NCBI RefSeq assembly: GCF_004135935.1
Contig: NZ_CP025086.1
Coordinates: 3,100,001 to 3,164,000, forward strand
DNA length: 64,000 nt
Source of the DNA: Methylovirgula ligni
Lineage (GTDB): Bacteria > Pseudomonadota > Alphaproteobacteria > Rhizobiales > Beijerinckiaceae
Direction: 5' to 3'
Shown piece after piece: positions 1-9,145 of this stretch. The translations under genes and the position numbers were made by a program. A model generated the notes under the pieces. The model was not told the origin of the DNA and did not search any database. It was given only the letters and a program-made list of their open reading frames with translations. Position 1 is the first letter of the stretch; the number at the start of each line of letters is the position of its first letter.

Positions 1-1302
1 GCCAGGCCGCCGGCAGAATTTCGCATCGGCACCGAACATGAAAAGCTTCCCTTCTATCGCGCGGACTTGCGTCCGGTGCCTTATGCCGGCCGCGGCGCGC
101 AGGGCGGTATCCGCGCTTTGCTCGAAGGCATGCAGCGCGAACTCGGCTGGGCGCCGATCATCGAGGAGGGCCATATCATTGGCCTTTACGACGAGGCCAA
201 TGGCGCCATCTCGCTCGAGCCCGGCGGCCAGTTCGAGCTTTCGGGCGCTCCGCGCCCCAACGCGCATGCGACCAAGGCGGAATTCGACTGGTATTTCGCC
301 GCCCTGAGGAAAGTCTCCGCCCCCCTTGGCATCGGCTTCCTCGATCTCGGCATGAGCCCGAAGCGGACGCGCGCCGAGGCGCCGATGATGCCGAAGCAGC
401 GCTACGAGATCATGGCCCGCTACATGCCGAAGGTCGGCACGCTCGGCCTCGACATGATGTTCCGCACCTGCACGGTGCAGACGAATTTCGATTTTTCCAG
501 CGAAGCCGACATGGTGAAGAAGCTGCGCGTCGCGCTCGCGCTGCAGCCCGTGATTACCGCCCTCTTCGCCAATTCACCCTTCACCGACGGCAAGCTCAAC
601 GGCTATCTGTCGATGCGTTCGGAAATCTGGCGCCACACAGACGCGGCGCGCACCGGCATGCTGCCTTTTGCCTTCGAGCCCGGCATGGGCTTTGAGCGCT
701 ATGTCGATTACGCGCTCGATGTGCCGATGTATTTCGTCAAACGCGGCGAGCGCTATCACGATGTCGCCGGCGCGAGCTTCCGCGATCTCCTGGCCGGCCG
801 GCTCGCGGCTCTGCCCGGCGAGCACGCCACGCTGGCGGACTGGGCCAACCATCTCTCGACGATCTTCCCCGAGGTGCGGCTGAAGCGCTATCTTGAGATG
901 CGCGGCGCCGATGCGGGGCCTCAGACATTCCTGACCGCCCTTCCGGCGCTCTGTCTCGGGCTCTTCTACGACACGCAAGCGCTCGATAGCGCCTGGGAGA
1001 TCGTCAAGGGATGGAGCGCCGCCGAGCGCGAGGCTCTGCGCGCGGAGGTGCCGCGTCTCGGCCTCGCGGCCAAGATCGCCGACCGCCCGTTGCGGGAGAT
1101 TGCGCAAGAGGTTCTGGCGCTCGTGCGCGGCGGTCTTGCGCGACGCGCCATCCGCGACGAGAAGGGCCAAGATGAAACCGTCTTCCTGCAACCGCTTGAA
1201 GCTGTCGCATCGGGCAAAAGCCAGGCGGAGAGTCTGATCCACTTGTTCAAGACGAAGTGGAACACGAGCGTCGATCCGGCTTTTACGGAATGCGCCTTCT
1301 AG
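1..1302 (+). CDS. gshA: glutamate--cysteine ligase, plant-type (GCS2 family), 5' partial
   Basis: This enzyme joins glutamate and cysteine with ATP, the first step of glutathione synthesis in the cytosol. The frame is open from the first base; it reads EFRIGTEHEK near the left edge, a signature of the plant/alphaproteobacterial ligase class. The visible part is 433 residues. Members of this class are about 450-460 residues, so roughly the first 20 are missing. Further family-like stretches are FDWYFAALRKV, GIGFLDLGMSPKR and the Cys-containing TCTVQTNFDFSSE. The protein ends FTECAF. There is no visible partner gene; the next gene is convergent. Identification is by family resemblance and is fairly secure. 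Confidence 0.9.
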   Translation, partial: ARPPAEFRIGTEHEKLPFYRADLRPVPYAGRGAQGGIRALLEGMQRELGWAPIIEEGHIIGLYDEANGAISLEPGGQFELSGAPRPNAHATKAEFDWYFAALRKVSAPLGIGFLDLGMSPKRTRAEAPMMPKQRYEIMARYMPKVGTLGLDMMFRTCTVQTNFDFSSEADMVKKLRVALALQPVITALFANSPFTDGKLNGYLSMRSEIWRHTDAARTGMLPFAFEPGMGFERYVDYALDVPMYFVKRGERYHDVAGASFRDLLAGRLAALPGEHATLADWANHLSTIFPEVRLKRYLEMRGADAGPQTFLTALPALCLGLFYDTQALDSAWEIVKGWSAAEREALRAEVPRLGLAAKIADRPLREIAQEVLALVRGGLARRAIRDEKGQDETVFLQPLEAVASGKSQAESLIHLFKTKWNTSVDPAFTECAF

Positions 1303-1357
1303 GCCTGACACGTCGTCGCGCGCCGAAGCCGAAGCAATCCTGCGCCTTCAGAAAACT

Positions 1358-1687
1358 CTAGCGATACGATTCTTCCGTCGTATCGACGCGCATATGGCGC
1401 GGCTCGACGATATCCGAGTAGCCCCCGCCATCGCTGCGTAGCGCGGCGGAAGTCGCAGCAGCGCCGAAGTGGTTGGCGCTGAAATGATAATCTGCGACAG
1501 GCTCGCCGAACTGCACGCGGACATGGCCGCCGATACGCACGCAGCTATGCGTCCCCTCGACAAGGGCGAAGTCGGGCCCGTAGGCCGCGCAGGGGCCGAA
1601 GGCGAAAGCCGGGGTGACGAAAACAGAAAACAACAAACTCGAACCGACGCAGACCAAGCCAATAGGAAGGCGCGTATGATCTGACAT
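1358..1687 (-). CDS. small exported protein, porin-N-terminus-like
   Basis: A small protein of about 109 residues with an N-terminal signal peptide (hydrophobic core GLVCVGSSLLFSVF followed by TPAFAFG, likely cleaved after AFA). The mature part has two cysteines and the stretch CVRIGGHVRVQFGEP. This resembles the first strand of alphaproteobacterial porins, which typically reads C.RIGG.VR. The rest of a porin barrel is absent, so it is either a porin-like remnant or a small periplasmic/outer-membrane protein. I chose the ATG at 1687 because it directly precedes the basic n-region; an in-frame ATG at 1720 is also possible. Function unknown. Confidence 0.6.
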   Translation of the reverse strand: MSDHTRLPIGLVCVGSSLLFSVFVTPAFAFGPCAAYGPDFALVEGTHSCVRIGGHVRVQFGEPVADYHFSANHFGAAATSAALRSDGGGYSDIVEPRHMRVDTTEESYR

Positions 1688-1871
1688 GAGTTGTCCCATC
1701 AATGGATCGCCGGGCTGCATTTCAGCCCCGGCAATCTCTTCCAGCGGCGACCGCGATACGCATCGATCGACCGCTTTGCATCAAACTCTCTATGGCTGTG
1801 GTTAAGGGCAGTTTGAGGCAATATCGTGGAGATGCGCGCGATCTCGTGAACGCACAATGTCGCGAATGCAG

Positions 1872-2618
1872 CTAGCGCCAATCGCCGAGGGCTGCCTGGA
1901 CGAGCGCCAAAGCCGCGACGGCCGCTGTGTCGGCCCGCAAGATCCGGGGGCCGAGCGAGATTTGCACGACATGCGGCAGGGCCAGCAGCGCCGCGCGCTC
2001 CGCCGCATCGAAACCGCCCTCCGGCCCGATCAACACCGCAAGCGGCAGGCGATGTTTTGCGGCTGCCGACAGAGCCGCGAGTGGGTCTTGCACCGGCGCC
2101 TCCTCATCGCAGAAGATCAGCAGCCGCTCCGCCGGCCACGCCGCAAGCGCAGCCTCCAATTTCAGCGGCGCGGCGACCTCCGGCACGGCGAGGATGCCGC
2201 ATTGCTCGGCCGCCTCGATGACATTGGCCTGCATGCGCCCGGCGTTGAGACGCTCCGCCTGTGTGTAACGGGTCAGGACCGGCTGGAGCCGGCTCACCCC
2301 CATTTCGACGGCTTTTTGCACCACATAGTCGAGCCGCGTGTGTTTTAGCGGCGCGAAGAGATAGTGAAGATCGCCCGGCGGCTCCTGCACACGTGTCTGG
2401 GTGCGCACGATCAGGTTCGTTTGCTTGCGGCCGCCCGGCGCCAGCGCTGCCCGCCACTCCCCGTCCCGACCATTGAAAACAAGGAGTTCCGCGCCATCGG
2501 AAAGACGCAATACGTTGCGCAGATAATGCGCCTGGGGCGCCGGCAGGCTGATCAGCGCCTCGGCCGCGAGCGGCGCCTCAACGAACAGGCGCCGGGTCGT
2601 GAAGTCGTAGCGTGTCAT
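1872..2618 (-). CDS. rsmE: 16S rRNA (uracil1498-N3)-methyltransferase
   Basis: RsmE methylates N3 of U1498 of 16S rRNA using S-adenosylmethionine, acting on the 30S subunit. The 248-residue length fits the family. Visible signatures are an N-terminal PUA-like part (RRLFVEAPL, HYLRNVLRLSDG) and the C-terminal SPOUT knot with LIGPEGGF and LGPRILRADTAA, the SAM-binding loops of RsmE. It is divergent from the exported-protein gene at 2710, so the 90-bp gap should hold both promoters. Confidence 0.95.
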   Translation of the reverse strand: MTRYDFTTRRLFVEAPLAAEALISLPAPQAHYLRNVLRLSDGAELLVFNGRDGEWRAALAPGGRKQTNLIVRTQTRVQEPPGDLHYLFAPLKHTRLDYVVQKAVEMGVSRLQPVLTRYTQAERLNAGRMQANVIEAAEQCGILAVPEVAAPLKLEAALAAWPAERLLIFCDEEAPVQDPLAALSAAAKHRLPLAVLIGPEGGFDAAERAALLALPHVVQISLGPRILRADTAAVAALALVQAALGDWR

Positions 2619-2709
2619 TCACCCTCCGTCATCGGGCGCTTGCCCCTTGCGAGGGGATTTTGCTATGAGACCAACATCTTACAGTCAAAGACATTTTACG
2701 GGGTAAGCG

Positions 2710-3180
2710 ATGATCGAGCTTTTCCGAACCCGCGGGACGGCTCTGGCCCTTGCCGGGCTAGCCTTTACGGCAGTGGCGGCGCCGCTGACTTTCTCCCTTT
2801 CGCTCGGCTTGAGCCAACCCGCCAAGGCCGCCGAATGCAGCGAGGATATCGGCAATCTGTCCAAGAAGCGCATGGACATCATCCAGGCGCTGAACAAGCT
2901 GGCCAAAACCTCCGCCAAAGGCCAGCTTGATCCGGCGCTCTCCTGCCCGAAGTTCCGCGCCCTCGCCGAGGCCGAAAAAGCGCTGCTCGATTATCTAAGC
3001 AAGAACAAGGATTGGTGCACCGTCCCCGACGAAGCGATCATGACTCTCGGCAAGAGCTACAGTCATTCGAAGGAAATCGCGGGCAAGGCGTGCGCCTTCG
3101 CCGCCCAGGAAAAGAAAAACCAGGAATCGGGAGGCGACTCGCTGCTCGGCGGCCAGAAACTACCCGCCGGACCTCTATGA
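2710..3180 (+). CDS. exported hypothetical protein
   Basis: A 156-residue protein with a signal peptide of about 36 residues (long hydrophobic run ending QPAKAAE, probable cleavage after AKA). The mature part is mostly charged and helical and has four cysteines (in AECSED, LSCPKF, DWCTV and KACAF), which may form two disulfides in the periplasm. A GGGG-containing ribosome-binding site lies just before the ATG. Its stop overlaps the ubiA start (ATGA), so the two are probably co-transcribed; that does not reveal a function. I do not recognise a named family. Confidence 0.75.
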   Translation: MIELFRTRGTALALAGLAFTAVAAPLTFSLSLGLSQPAKAAECSEDIGNLSKKRMDIIQALNKLAKTSAKGQLDPALSCPKFRALAEAEKALLDYLSKNKDWCTVPDEAIMTLGKSYSHSKEIAGKACAFAAQEKKNQESGGDSLLGGQKLPAGPL

Positions 3181-4103
3181 ATTCATCGCCCAGCGCCAGC
3201 CTGCCCGACGCCGCCGGGCTCTCTCTGCTTCGCTATGCGCCGCCGAGCTGGCAGCCCTATATCCAGCTCGCGCGGCTCGACCGGCCGATCGGCTGGTGGT
3301 TGCTTCTGCTGCCGTGCTGGTGGGCCTCGCTGCTCGCCAGCAATGTGAAACATGCGCCGCCCAATTTCTGGCATCTCGCGCTGTTCCTGATCGGCGCGGT
3401 GGCGATGCGCGGGGCCGGCACGACCTATAACGACATCCTCGATCGCAACATCGACGCCAAAGTCGAGCGCACCCGCAATCGGCCGCTCGCCTCGGGCCGC
3501 ATCAGCGGGCGCGCGGCGGCGCTGTTTCTGGGCGCGCAAGTGCTGGTGGGGCTGGCGGTTCTCCTCTGCTTCAACGGTTTCACCATCGCATTGGCGCCCG
3601 CCTCGCTCGCCATCGTCGCCGTCTACCCGTTGATGAAGCGCGTCACTTTCTGGCCGCAGGCGGTGCTGGGCCTCGCCTTCGCCTTCGGAGCATTGGTCGG
3701 CTGGGCGGCGGAAATGGCGAGCCTCACGTGGCCGGCTGTCTTCCTCTATGCGGGCGGCATCTGCTGGACGATCGGCTACGATACGATCTATGCACTGCAG
3801 GATATTGAGGACGATCTGATCGCCGGGGTGAAATCGACCGCTCTGCGGTTCGGCAGCCGCGTGCGCGAGGCGGTCGGCCTGTTCTATGTCGTCGCCTTCG
3901 GCTTGATCGGCGTCGCGCTTTTTACCGCTGGCGCCGCGCGCGGATGGGCGCTTGTCGGCTGGCTCGGCCTCGGCGCGCATTTCCTCTGGCAGATTGTCCG
4001 CCTCGATCCGGCCGACCCCCGCTCGGCGCTCAGAGTCTTTCGCTCAAATCGCGATGCCGGATTGATTTTCGCCGCGGGCCTTGCCGTGCAGGCCTTGCTC
4101 TAG
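3177..4103 (+). CDS. ubiA: 4-hydroxybenzoate polyprenyltransferase (UbiA)
   Basis: UbiA attaches the polyprenyl chain to 4-hydroxybenzoate in the inner membrane, an early step of ubiquinone synthesis. The 308-residue protein is strongly hydrophobic with about eight to nine membrane segments. It carries both aspartate-rich prenyl-diphosphate motifs: NDILDRNIDAKVERTRNRP, and DIEDDLIAGVKSTALRFG. The start at 3177 is supported by overlap with the stop of the upstream gene and by matching the usual N-terminus (RLDRPIGWWLLLLPCWW). A longer in-frame reading from 3012 lies inside the upstream gene and is rejected. Confidence 0.93.
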   Translation: MNSSPSASLPDAAGLSLLRYAPPSWQPYIQLARLDRPIGWWLLLLPCWWASLLASNVKHAPPNFWHLALFLIGAVAMRGAGTTYNDILDRNIDAKVERTRNRPLASGRISGRAAALFLGAQVLVGLAVLLCFNGFTIALAPASLAIVAVYPLMKRVTFWPQAVLGLAFAFGALVGWAAEMASLTWPAVFLYAGGICWTIGYDTIYALQDIEDDLIAGVKSTALRFGSRVREAVGLFYVVAFGLIGVALFTAGAARGWALVGWLGLGAHFLWQIVRLDPADPRSALRVFRSNRDAGLIFAAGLAVQALL

Positions 4104-4139
4104 GCGATCTTCGCCTTGCACGGCGTTATTCCCGGCAGG

Positions 4140-4487
4140 TTATTCGCGGCACGTGATGATGAAGGAATTCGGGTCGAGCTTCAGCGGCTTGGCGCCGGCG
4201 GTCGCGCCGGTCACGTCCGAAGCCGGGCCATAGGCGATCGGCGCAGCCAGGCCATGCGCCTCGCACCAAGCCGAAGCGACGACCTCGCCGCAGGCCTTAT
4301 CCTTGCCGAGACAATCGCGCGTGCCGTAGCCGTCGTCGGCGGGGATGACGAAAGTCTGGCTGGCAAAAGCTTGCTTGGTGCCCGCGGCGCGGGCCTCGGT
4401 GCGCATCGCTGCCAGGGCGATCAGCCCAGCCAGAATCGACAGACCGAGCGGCAATATCCGCCGGTAATCGCGCACGATAAACGTCAT
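4140..4487 (-). CDS. small exported protein of unknown function
   Basis: A 115-residue protein with an N-terminal hydrophobic segment (ILPLGLSILAGLIALAAM) preceded by arginines and followed by TEARAAG, a plausible signal peptidase site. The mature part has four cysteines (TRDCLG, KACGE, SAWCEAHG, ITCRE), suggesting two disulfides. The ATG at 4487 follows a run of six Gs at good spacing; an in-frame ATG at 4514 would add nine residues. It converges on ubiA. The family is not recognised, but the signal peptide plus even cysteine count make a genuine periplasmic protein likely. Confidence 0.65.
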   Translation of the reverse strand: MTFIVRDYRRILPLGLSILAGLIALAAMRTEARAAGTKQAFASQTFVIPADDGYGTRDCLGKDKACGEVVASAWCEAHGLAAPIAYGPASDVTGATAGAKPLKLDPNSFIITCRE

Positions 4488-4791
4488 TACGCCCCCCAAA
4501 TGACCTGAGCGCATGACTGGTACCCCGCGTCCGCGCGTGCGAAGTGCAGGAATCGAAAATCCGGCACGCCAGCCATTTTTGGCCGAGCGCCTCTAAAATT
4601 TGGTTAAGCTTTCCCCTCGGAACGCCTTGACCCCAATTCGCTTCTCAAGCATGGTCCCGGGCATGATGTGCTCTTATATCCGTCCCTGCCGGATTATTAT
4701 TCGCTAGCCTCGCGCTGGCCGGAGCCGTCTCGTCCTCATCCCGAGTTCAGAACAGTCCTCCCCGGCCAGCCAAGGCTGCTGAAGGGAAGCT
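4488..4791. other. intergenic gap before cysS
   Basis: About 300 bases without a supported gene. It separates the divergent exported-protein gene from cysS and should contain their promoters. I see no convincing hairpin, T-box or riboswitch in it. Confidence 0.5.
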
Positions 4792-6150
4792 ATGTCTTTG
4801 CAGCTCTACAATACGCTGACACGGCAGAAACAGGAGTTCGTCCCGCTCGATCCGGACAACGTGCGGATGTATGTCTGCGGGCCGACGGTCTATGACTTCG
4901 CCCATATCGGCAATGCCCGGCCGCTCATTGTCTTCGACGTGCTTTTCCGACTGCTGCGCCACCTTTATGGCGCGGAGCATGTCACCTATGTCCGCAACAT
5001 CACCGACGTTGACGACAAGATCAACGCGCGCGCCGCCGAGCGCGGCATTTCGATCCGTGACCTGACCGAAGAGACGAATGCGATCTTCCAGGCCGATGCC
5101 GCGGCGCTCTACTGCCTTGAGCCGACGTTTCAGCCCCGCGCGACAGAGCATATCCATGCGATGATCGCGCTCATCGAGCGGCTGCTGCTGGCGCGTCACG
5201 CCTATGTCGCCGAGGGGCATGTGCTCTTCGACGTGCCGTCGATGCCAGATTACGGCAAGCTGTCGCGCCGGCCGCTTGACGAGATGATCGCGGGGGCGCG
5301 CGTCGAGGTCGCACCCTACAAGAAAAGCCCCACGGATTTCGTGCTGTGGAAGCCGTCCGCGCCGAACGAGCCGGGCTGGGAAAGCCCCTGGGGCTACGGC
5401 CGCCCCGGCTGGCATCTCGAATGTTCGGCGATGAGCTGGAAATATCTCGGCGAGATCTTCGACATCCACGGGGGCGGCATCGATCTCGTCTTCCCGCATC
5501 ATGAGAACGAGATCGCCCAGACCTGCTCCGCCTTCGGCCACAAGACAATGGCCAACTACTGGCTGCACAACGGCTTCCTGCAGGTCGAAGGCCAGAAAAT
5601 GTCGAAGAGCCTCGGCAATTTCCTCACCATCCGCCAGGCGCTGAAGGACTGGCCGGGCGAGGTCGTGCGCTTCAACATGCTCAAGGCGCATTATCGTCAG
5701 CCGATCGACTGGACGCTGTCGAGCCTCGACGAAAGCCAGCGCGAACTCGACAAGTTCTATCCGCTCGCCAAGCAATTCGCCGTCTCGGAAGCGACGCTGG
5801 CGCCGGAATTTCTCGCCCCGCTCGAAGACGATCTCAATACGCCCGAGGCGATCACCGTACTGCGCCGGCTTTACCGCGAGGCGCAGGAGGGCGACGTGGC
5901 GCTGGCGGGCACCCGCTTTGCCTCCTCCGGCCATTTTCTCGGCCTCTTTCAGTCCGAGCTTTCCGATTGGAACCCGGCGCCCATCCTCTTCGACAAAAGC
6001 CATGTCGAAAACCTGATCGAGGCGCGGCTCGCCGCGCGCCGGGCGAAGGACTGGGCCGAATCCGACCGCCTCCGCGACGAATTGATCAGCCTCGGCATCG
6101 TGCTGAAGGACAACAAGGACGGCACGACGAGCTGGGAGGTGAAGCGATGA
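4792..6150 (+). CDS. cysS: cysteinyl-tRNA synthetase
   Basis: CysS charges tRNA-Cys with cysteine. The 452-residue length is normal. It has the class I signatures [18 protein letters not shown] (HIGH motif, with a zinc-ligand Cys just before) and [11 protein letters not shown] (KMSKS motif). The zinc-site part [10 protein letters not shown] and [18 protein letters not shown] are also present. The start at 4792 follows GGGAAG. The stop overlaps the start of the next gene (ATGA), and that gene overlaps cimA, so cysS, the acetyltransferase gene and cimA look like one operon. Confidence 0.97.
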   Translation: MSLQLYNTLTRQKQEFVPLDPDNVRMYVCGPTVYDFAHIGNARPLIVFDVLFRLLRHLYGAEHVTYVRNITDVDDKINARAAERGISIRDLTEETNAIFQADAAALYCLEPTFQPRATEHIHAMIALIERLLLARHAYVAEGHVLFDVPSMPDYGKLSRRPLDEMIAGARVEVAPYKKSPTDFVLWKPSAPNEPGWESPWGYGRPGWHLECSAMSWKYLGEIFDIHGGGIDLVFPHHENEIAQTCSAFGHKTMANYWLHNGFLQVEGQKMSKSLGNFLTIRQALKDWPGEVVRFNMLKAHYRQPIDWTLSSLDESQRELDKFYPLAKQFAVSEATLAPEFLAPLEDDLNTPEAITVLRRLYREAQEGDVALAGTRFASSGHFLGLFQSELSDWNPAPILFDKSHVENLIEARLAARRAKDWAESDRLRDELISLGIVLKDNKDGTTSWEVKR

Positions 6151-6647
6151 GCACGGCCGCCAAGCCAGCGCTACGCCCGTTCCTGCCGCAGGATGCCGCC
6201 GCCGTCGCGCAAATCTTCCGCGACGCGATCGAGGATCTGACCCGGGACGATTACGACGAGGCGCAGCGCACCGCCTGGAGCGCGCGCGCCGATGACGAAG
6301 CGAGCTTCGCCAAGCGCCTCGCCGCGCAGACGACTTTGCTCGCCCTGCGCGAGGGCGAACCTGTGGGATTCGTCAGCCTCAAAGGCAACGACCTCCTCGA
6401 TATGCTCTTTGTACGGCCGGAGGTGGCCGGCGAAGGCGTCGGCACCTTCCTCGCCAATGCGGCCGAGACGCTGGCGCGCGGCCGCGGCGCCAAAATCCTC
6501 AATGTCGATGCGAGCGACACCGCCCTGCCCTTTTTCGAGAAGCTCGGCTTCACGCCGCAGGCCCGGCAGAGCATCGCCCTCGACGGCGAATGGCTCGCCA
6601 ATACGAAAATGGCCAAGGCGCTCGATGCGGGGGGCCAAAGCCGATGA
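6147..6647 (+). CDS. GNAT family N-acetyltransferase
   Basis: A 166-residue GNAT-fold protein predicted to transfer an acetyl group from acetyl-CoA to an unknown amine. The N-terminal part ([20 protein letters not shown]) is the usual beta1-alpha1. The acetyl-CoA loop is [20 protein letters not shown], a slightly divergent form of RPxxxGxGxG. [19 protein letters not shown] matches the C-terminal strand region. The ATG at 6147 overlaps the cysS stop and its own stop overlaps the cimA ATG, so it is translationally coupled to both. The substrate cannot be deduced. Confidence 0.85.
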   Translation: MSTAAKPALRPFLPQDAAAVAQIFRDAIEDLTRDDYDEAQRTAWSARADDEASFAKRLAAQTTLLALREGEPVGFVSLKGNDLLDMLFVRPEVAGEGVGTFLANAAETLARGRGAKILNVDASDTALPFFEKLGFTPQARQSIALDGEWLANTKMAKALDAGGQSR

Positions 6648-8239
6648 GCCGCGAGCGCCTCTATCTTTACGACACGAGCCTGCGCGATGGGGCGCAGACG
6701 ACGGGAGTCGATTTCTCGCTCGACGACAAACGCCGCATCGCCGCGTTGCTCGATGCCTTGGGCGTCGATTATATCGAGGGCGGATATCCCGGCGCCAATC
6801 CGCTCGACACGGAATTTTTTGTCAAGAAGCCAAAGTTCGCGCACGCGCGATTTTCCGCTTTCGGCATGATCCGCCGCACCGGCCGCTCGGCCTCGAACGA
6901 TCCGGGTGTCGCCGCCCTGCTCGACGCCGAGGCCGATGCGATCTGCTATGTCGCCAAGGCCTGGGACTATCATGTCCGGGTCGCGCTCGGCACGACGCTG
7001 GAAGACAATCTCGCCGGCGTCGCGCAGTCCGTCGAACTCGCCGTGCAGCACGGGCGCGAGACCATGCTCGATTGCGAGCATTTCTTTGACGGCTACAAAG
7101 CCAATCCCGCTTACGCGCTGGACGTCGCGCGCACGGCTTATAAGGCCGGGGCGCGCTGGATCGTCCTTTGCGACACCAACGGCGGCACGCTGCCGCACGA
7201 GGTCGAGCGCATCGTCGGCGAAGTCGCGAAGCACATCCCGCATGACCGCCTCGGCATCCATGCGCATAACGACACCGAGAATGCCGTCGCCAATTCGCTG
7301 GCGGCGGTGCGTGCCGGGGCGCGGCAGATTCAGGGCACGTTGAACGGCCTCGGCGAGCGTTGCGGCAACGCCAATCTTGTCTCGATCATCCCGACTTTGC
7401 TGCTTAAGAAGGATTATGCCGAGGCTTATGATATCGGCGTGTCGCATCAGCAGCTCGCCGCGCTGACCAAGGTCAGCCACACGCTCGACGAATTGTTGAA
7501 CCGCGCGCCGGACCGGCACCGGCCCTATGTCGGCGCCTCGGCCTTCGCAACCAAGGCGGGCATCCATGCCTCCGCGGTGATGAAGGACCCGGCGACCTAC
7601 GAGCATATCGTGCCGGAGGCAGTCGGCAACCGGCGCCGCCTGCTTGTTTCCGGCCAGGCCGGGAAATCCAACATCCTGGCCGAACTCGAACGGCTTGGCG
7701 TCGCGCTCGACAAGAACGATCCCCGCCTCGCCCGCCTGCTCGAAGACGTGAAAGAGAAAGAGGCGCAGTTCTATGCCTATGAAGGCGCCGACGCCTCCTT
7801 CGAGCTGCTGGCGCGGCGCAGCCTTGGCACGGTGCCGGATTATTTCGAGGTCGAGCGGTTCAGCGTCAATGCCGAGCGCCGCCATAACGCCAAGGGCGAA
7901 TACGTCACTGTCTCGGAAGCGGTGGTAAAGCTGCGCATCGGCGAGGACACGTCGATCTCGGTCGCGGAAGGCAACGGGCCGATCAACGCCCTCGACCTCG
8001 CGCTGCGCCGGGATCTCGGCAAATATCAGCCGTTCATCGAGGATCTCGAACTCGTCGATTATCGTGTCCGCGTCTTCCAGGGTGGCACCGATGCGGTGAC
8101 GCGCGTGCTGATCGAATTCAGCGACGGCAGCGGCGAGAACTGGTCGACCGTCGGCGTCTCGGCCAATATCATCGACGCCTCGTTCCAGGCGCTGGTCGAT
8201 GCGATCACCTACAAATTGCTGAAAGCCGGCGCGAAATAA
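6644..8239 (+). CDS. cimA: (R)-citramalate synthase
   Basis: CimA condenses pyruvate with acetyl-CoA to (R)-citramalate, opening the threonine-independent route to 2-oxobutanoate for isoleucine. The 531-residue protein has the TIM-barrel HMGL-like domain with YDTSLRDGAQTTGVDFS at the N-terminus, the metal-binding HAHNDTENAVAN and LNGLGERCGNANL. A C-terminal LeuA-type regulatory domain follows (about residues 390-531, with DYRVRVFQGGTDAVTRVL). DTSLRDGAQ and the length fit the cimA branch better than 2-isopropylmalate synthase. It is last in the cysS-GNAT-cimA run. Confidence 0.88.
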   Translation: MSRERLYLYDTSLRDGAQTTGVDFSLDDKRRIAALLDALGVDYIEGGYPGANPLDTEFFVKKPKFAHARFSAFGMIRRTGRSASNDPGVAALLDAEADAICYVAKAWDYHVRVALGTTLEDNLAGVAQSVELAVQHGRETMLDCEHFFDGYKANPAYALDVARTAYKAGARWIVLCDTNGGTLPHEVERIVGEVAKHIPHDRLGIHAHNDTENAVANSLAAVRAGARQIQGTLNGLGERCGNANLVSIIPTLLLKKDYAEAYDIGVSHQQLAALTKVSHTLDELLNRAPDRHRPYVGASAFATKAGIHASAVMKDPATYEHIVPEAVGNRRRLLVSGQAGKSNILAELERLGVALDKNDPRLARLLEDVKEKEAQFYAYEGADASFELLARRSLGTVPDYFEVERFSVNAERRHNAKGEYVTVSEAVVKLRIGEDTSISVAEGNGPINALDLALRRDLGKYQPFIEDLELVDYRVRVFQGGTDAVTRVLIEFSDGSGENWSTVGVSANIIDASFQALVDAITYKLLKAGAK

Positions 8240-8374
8240 ATTCTCTCCGCAGGATAAGATCGGAGCATGAGCAGAGTGCGAGGGCCTTCCGCTTCATGCG
8301 CGCGGGTGATATGGAGCCATTAGCTTTATAGTTCGATCGATATTCACAATATTGATATTCTGACGATCTGAGTG

Positions 8375-9145
8375 ATGATCCGGCTGACAAAGCGTATTTT
8401 CACTTCCCTCGGCGCGCATCACGAAATGCCGCCGGTCGTCGCTGGCATGGCCACCATGCCCAGCCGCGCCCACACTTTCCCCACGGCCTTTCATTCCGTC
8501 ATCGGCCAGGTGGATCGGCTTTACCTCTATCTCGATGGACACGATGCGGTTCCGGCAGCCGCAAAAGACGACCCGCGCGTCGTTCCAATCTTATCGCGCG
8601 ATGTTCCCGGCTTGCAGGGCAACGGCAAGTTTCTCGGGCTGACACTGGAGAAGAGCGATTGCCTTTACCTCGGCGTTGATGATGACATCGCCTATCCTCG
8701 AGACTATGTCCGCAGGACGAGCGAAGCCCTTACCGCTCGCCAGCGTCGCGCAATCGTCGGATATCACGGCTCGGTTTTGCTCGATCCCTTCACGAGCTAT
8801 GCGAAAAGCCGCGAAACGATCTGGTTCGCCGGCGCCCTGCCGAAAGCGCGCCATGTAGACGTCCTCGGCACCGGGACGGTGATGTTCGACACGGAGATGT
8901 TGCGGTTTGATGTGCGCACCTGGCCGCACGTCAACATGCTCGATCTTTATTTCGCTCTCGAGGCCGCGACGGCGAATCTAGCATTGATCTGCCTGCCGCG
9001 GCGGCGCGAGTATCTGCTTCCCCTGGAAGAACACCAAAGCGATTCCATTTACGCCAGGCTCTTGCGCGATGATTCCGTCGAAACCGCGCTTGCCATCGAA
9101 CTGCGGGAGCGGTTGGCGAAGTCACGCCAAGCGAGGCGGAATTGA
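8375..9145 (+). CDS. glycosyltransferase, GT-A/GT2-like
   Basis: A 256-residue protein with features of a small GT-A glycosyltransferase. PPVVAGMATMPSR with QVDRLYLYLDG forms the first strands, and YLGVDDDIAYPRDYV contains a DDD metal/nucleotide-sugar motif at the expected place. VDVLGTGTVMFDTEML is the region usually lining the acceptor site. It has no signal peptide or membrane segment, so it probably acts in the cytosol. GTG at 8372 directly precedes the ATG and could also be used. The stop overlaps the TTG of the deacetylase gene, so the pair likely acts on one glycan. Donor and acceptor are unknown. Confidence 0.75.
   Translation: MIRLTKRIFTSLGAHHEMPPVVAGMATMPSRAHTFPTAFHSVIGQVDRLYLYLDGHDAVPAAAKDDPRVVPILSRDVPGLQGNGKFLGLTLEKSDCLYLGVDDDIAYPRDYVRRTSEALTARQRRAIVGYHGSVLLDPFTSYAKSRETIWFAGALPKARHVDVLGTGTVMFDTEMLRFDVRTWPHVNMLDLYFALEAATANLALICLPRRREYLLPLEEHQSDSIYARLLRDDSVETALAIELRERLAKSRQARRN

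Noticed and set aside
4747-6003. 418-residue open frame on the minus strand across cysS
   Set aside because: It is antisense to a certain gene; high GC keeps this frame open and the translation has no domain motifs.
6251-7885. 544-residue minus-strand frame opposite cimA
   Set aside because: It mirrors cimA codons and shows an Arg/Asp-rich composition without family features.
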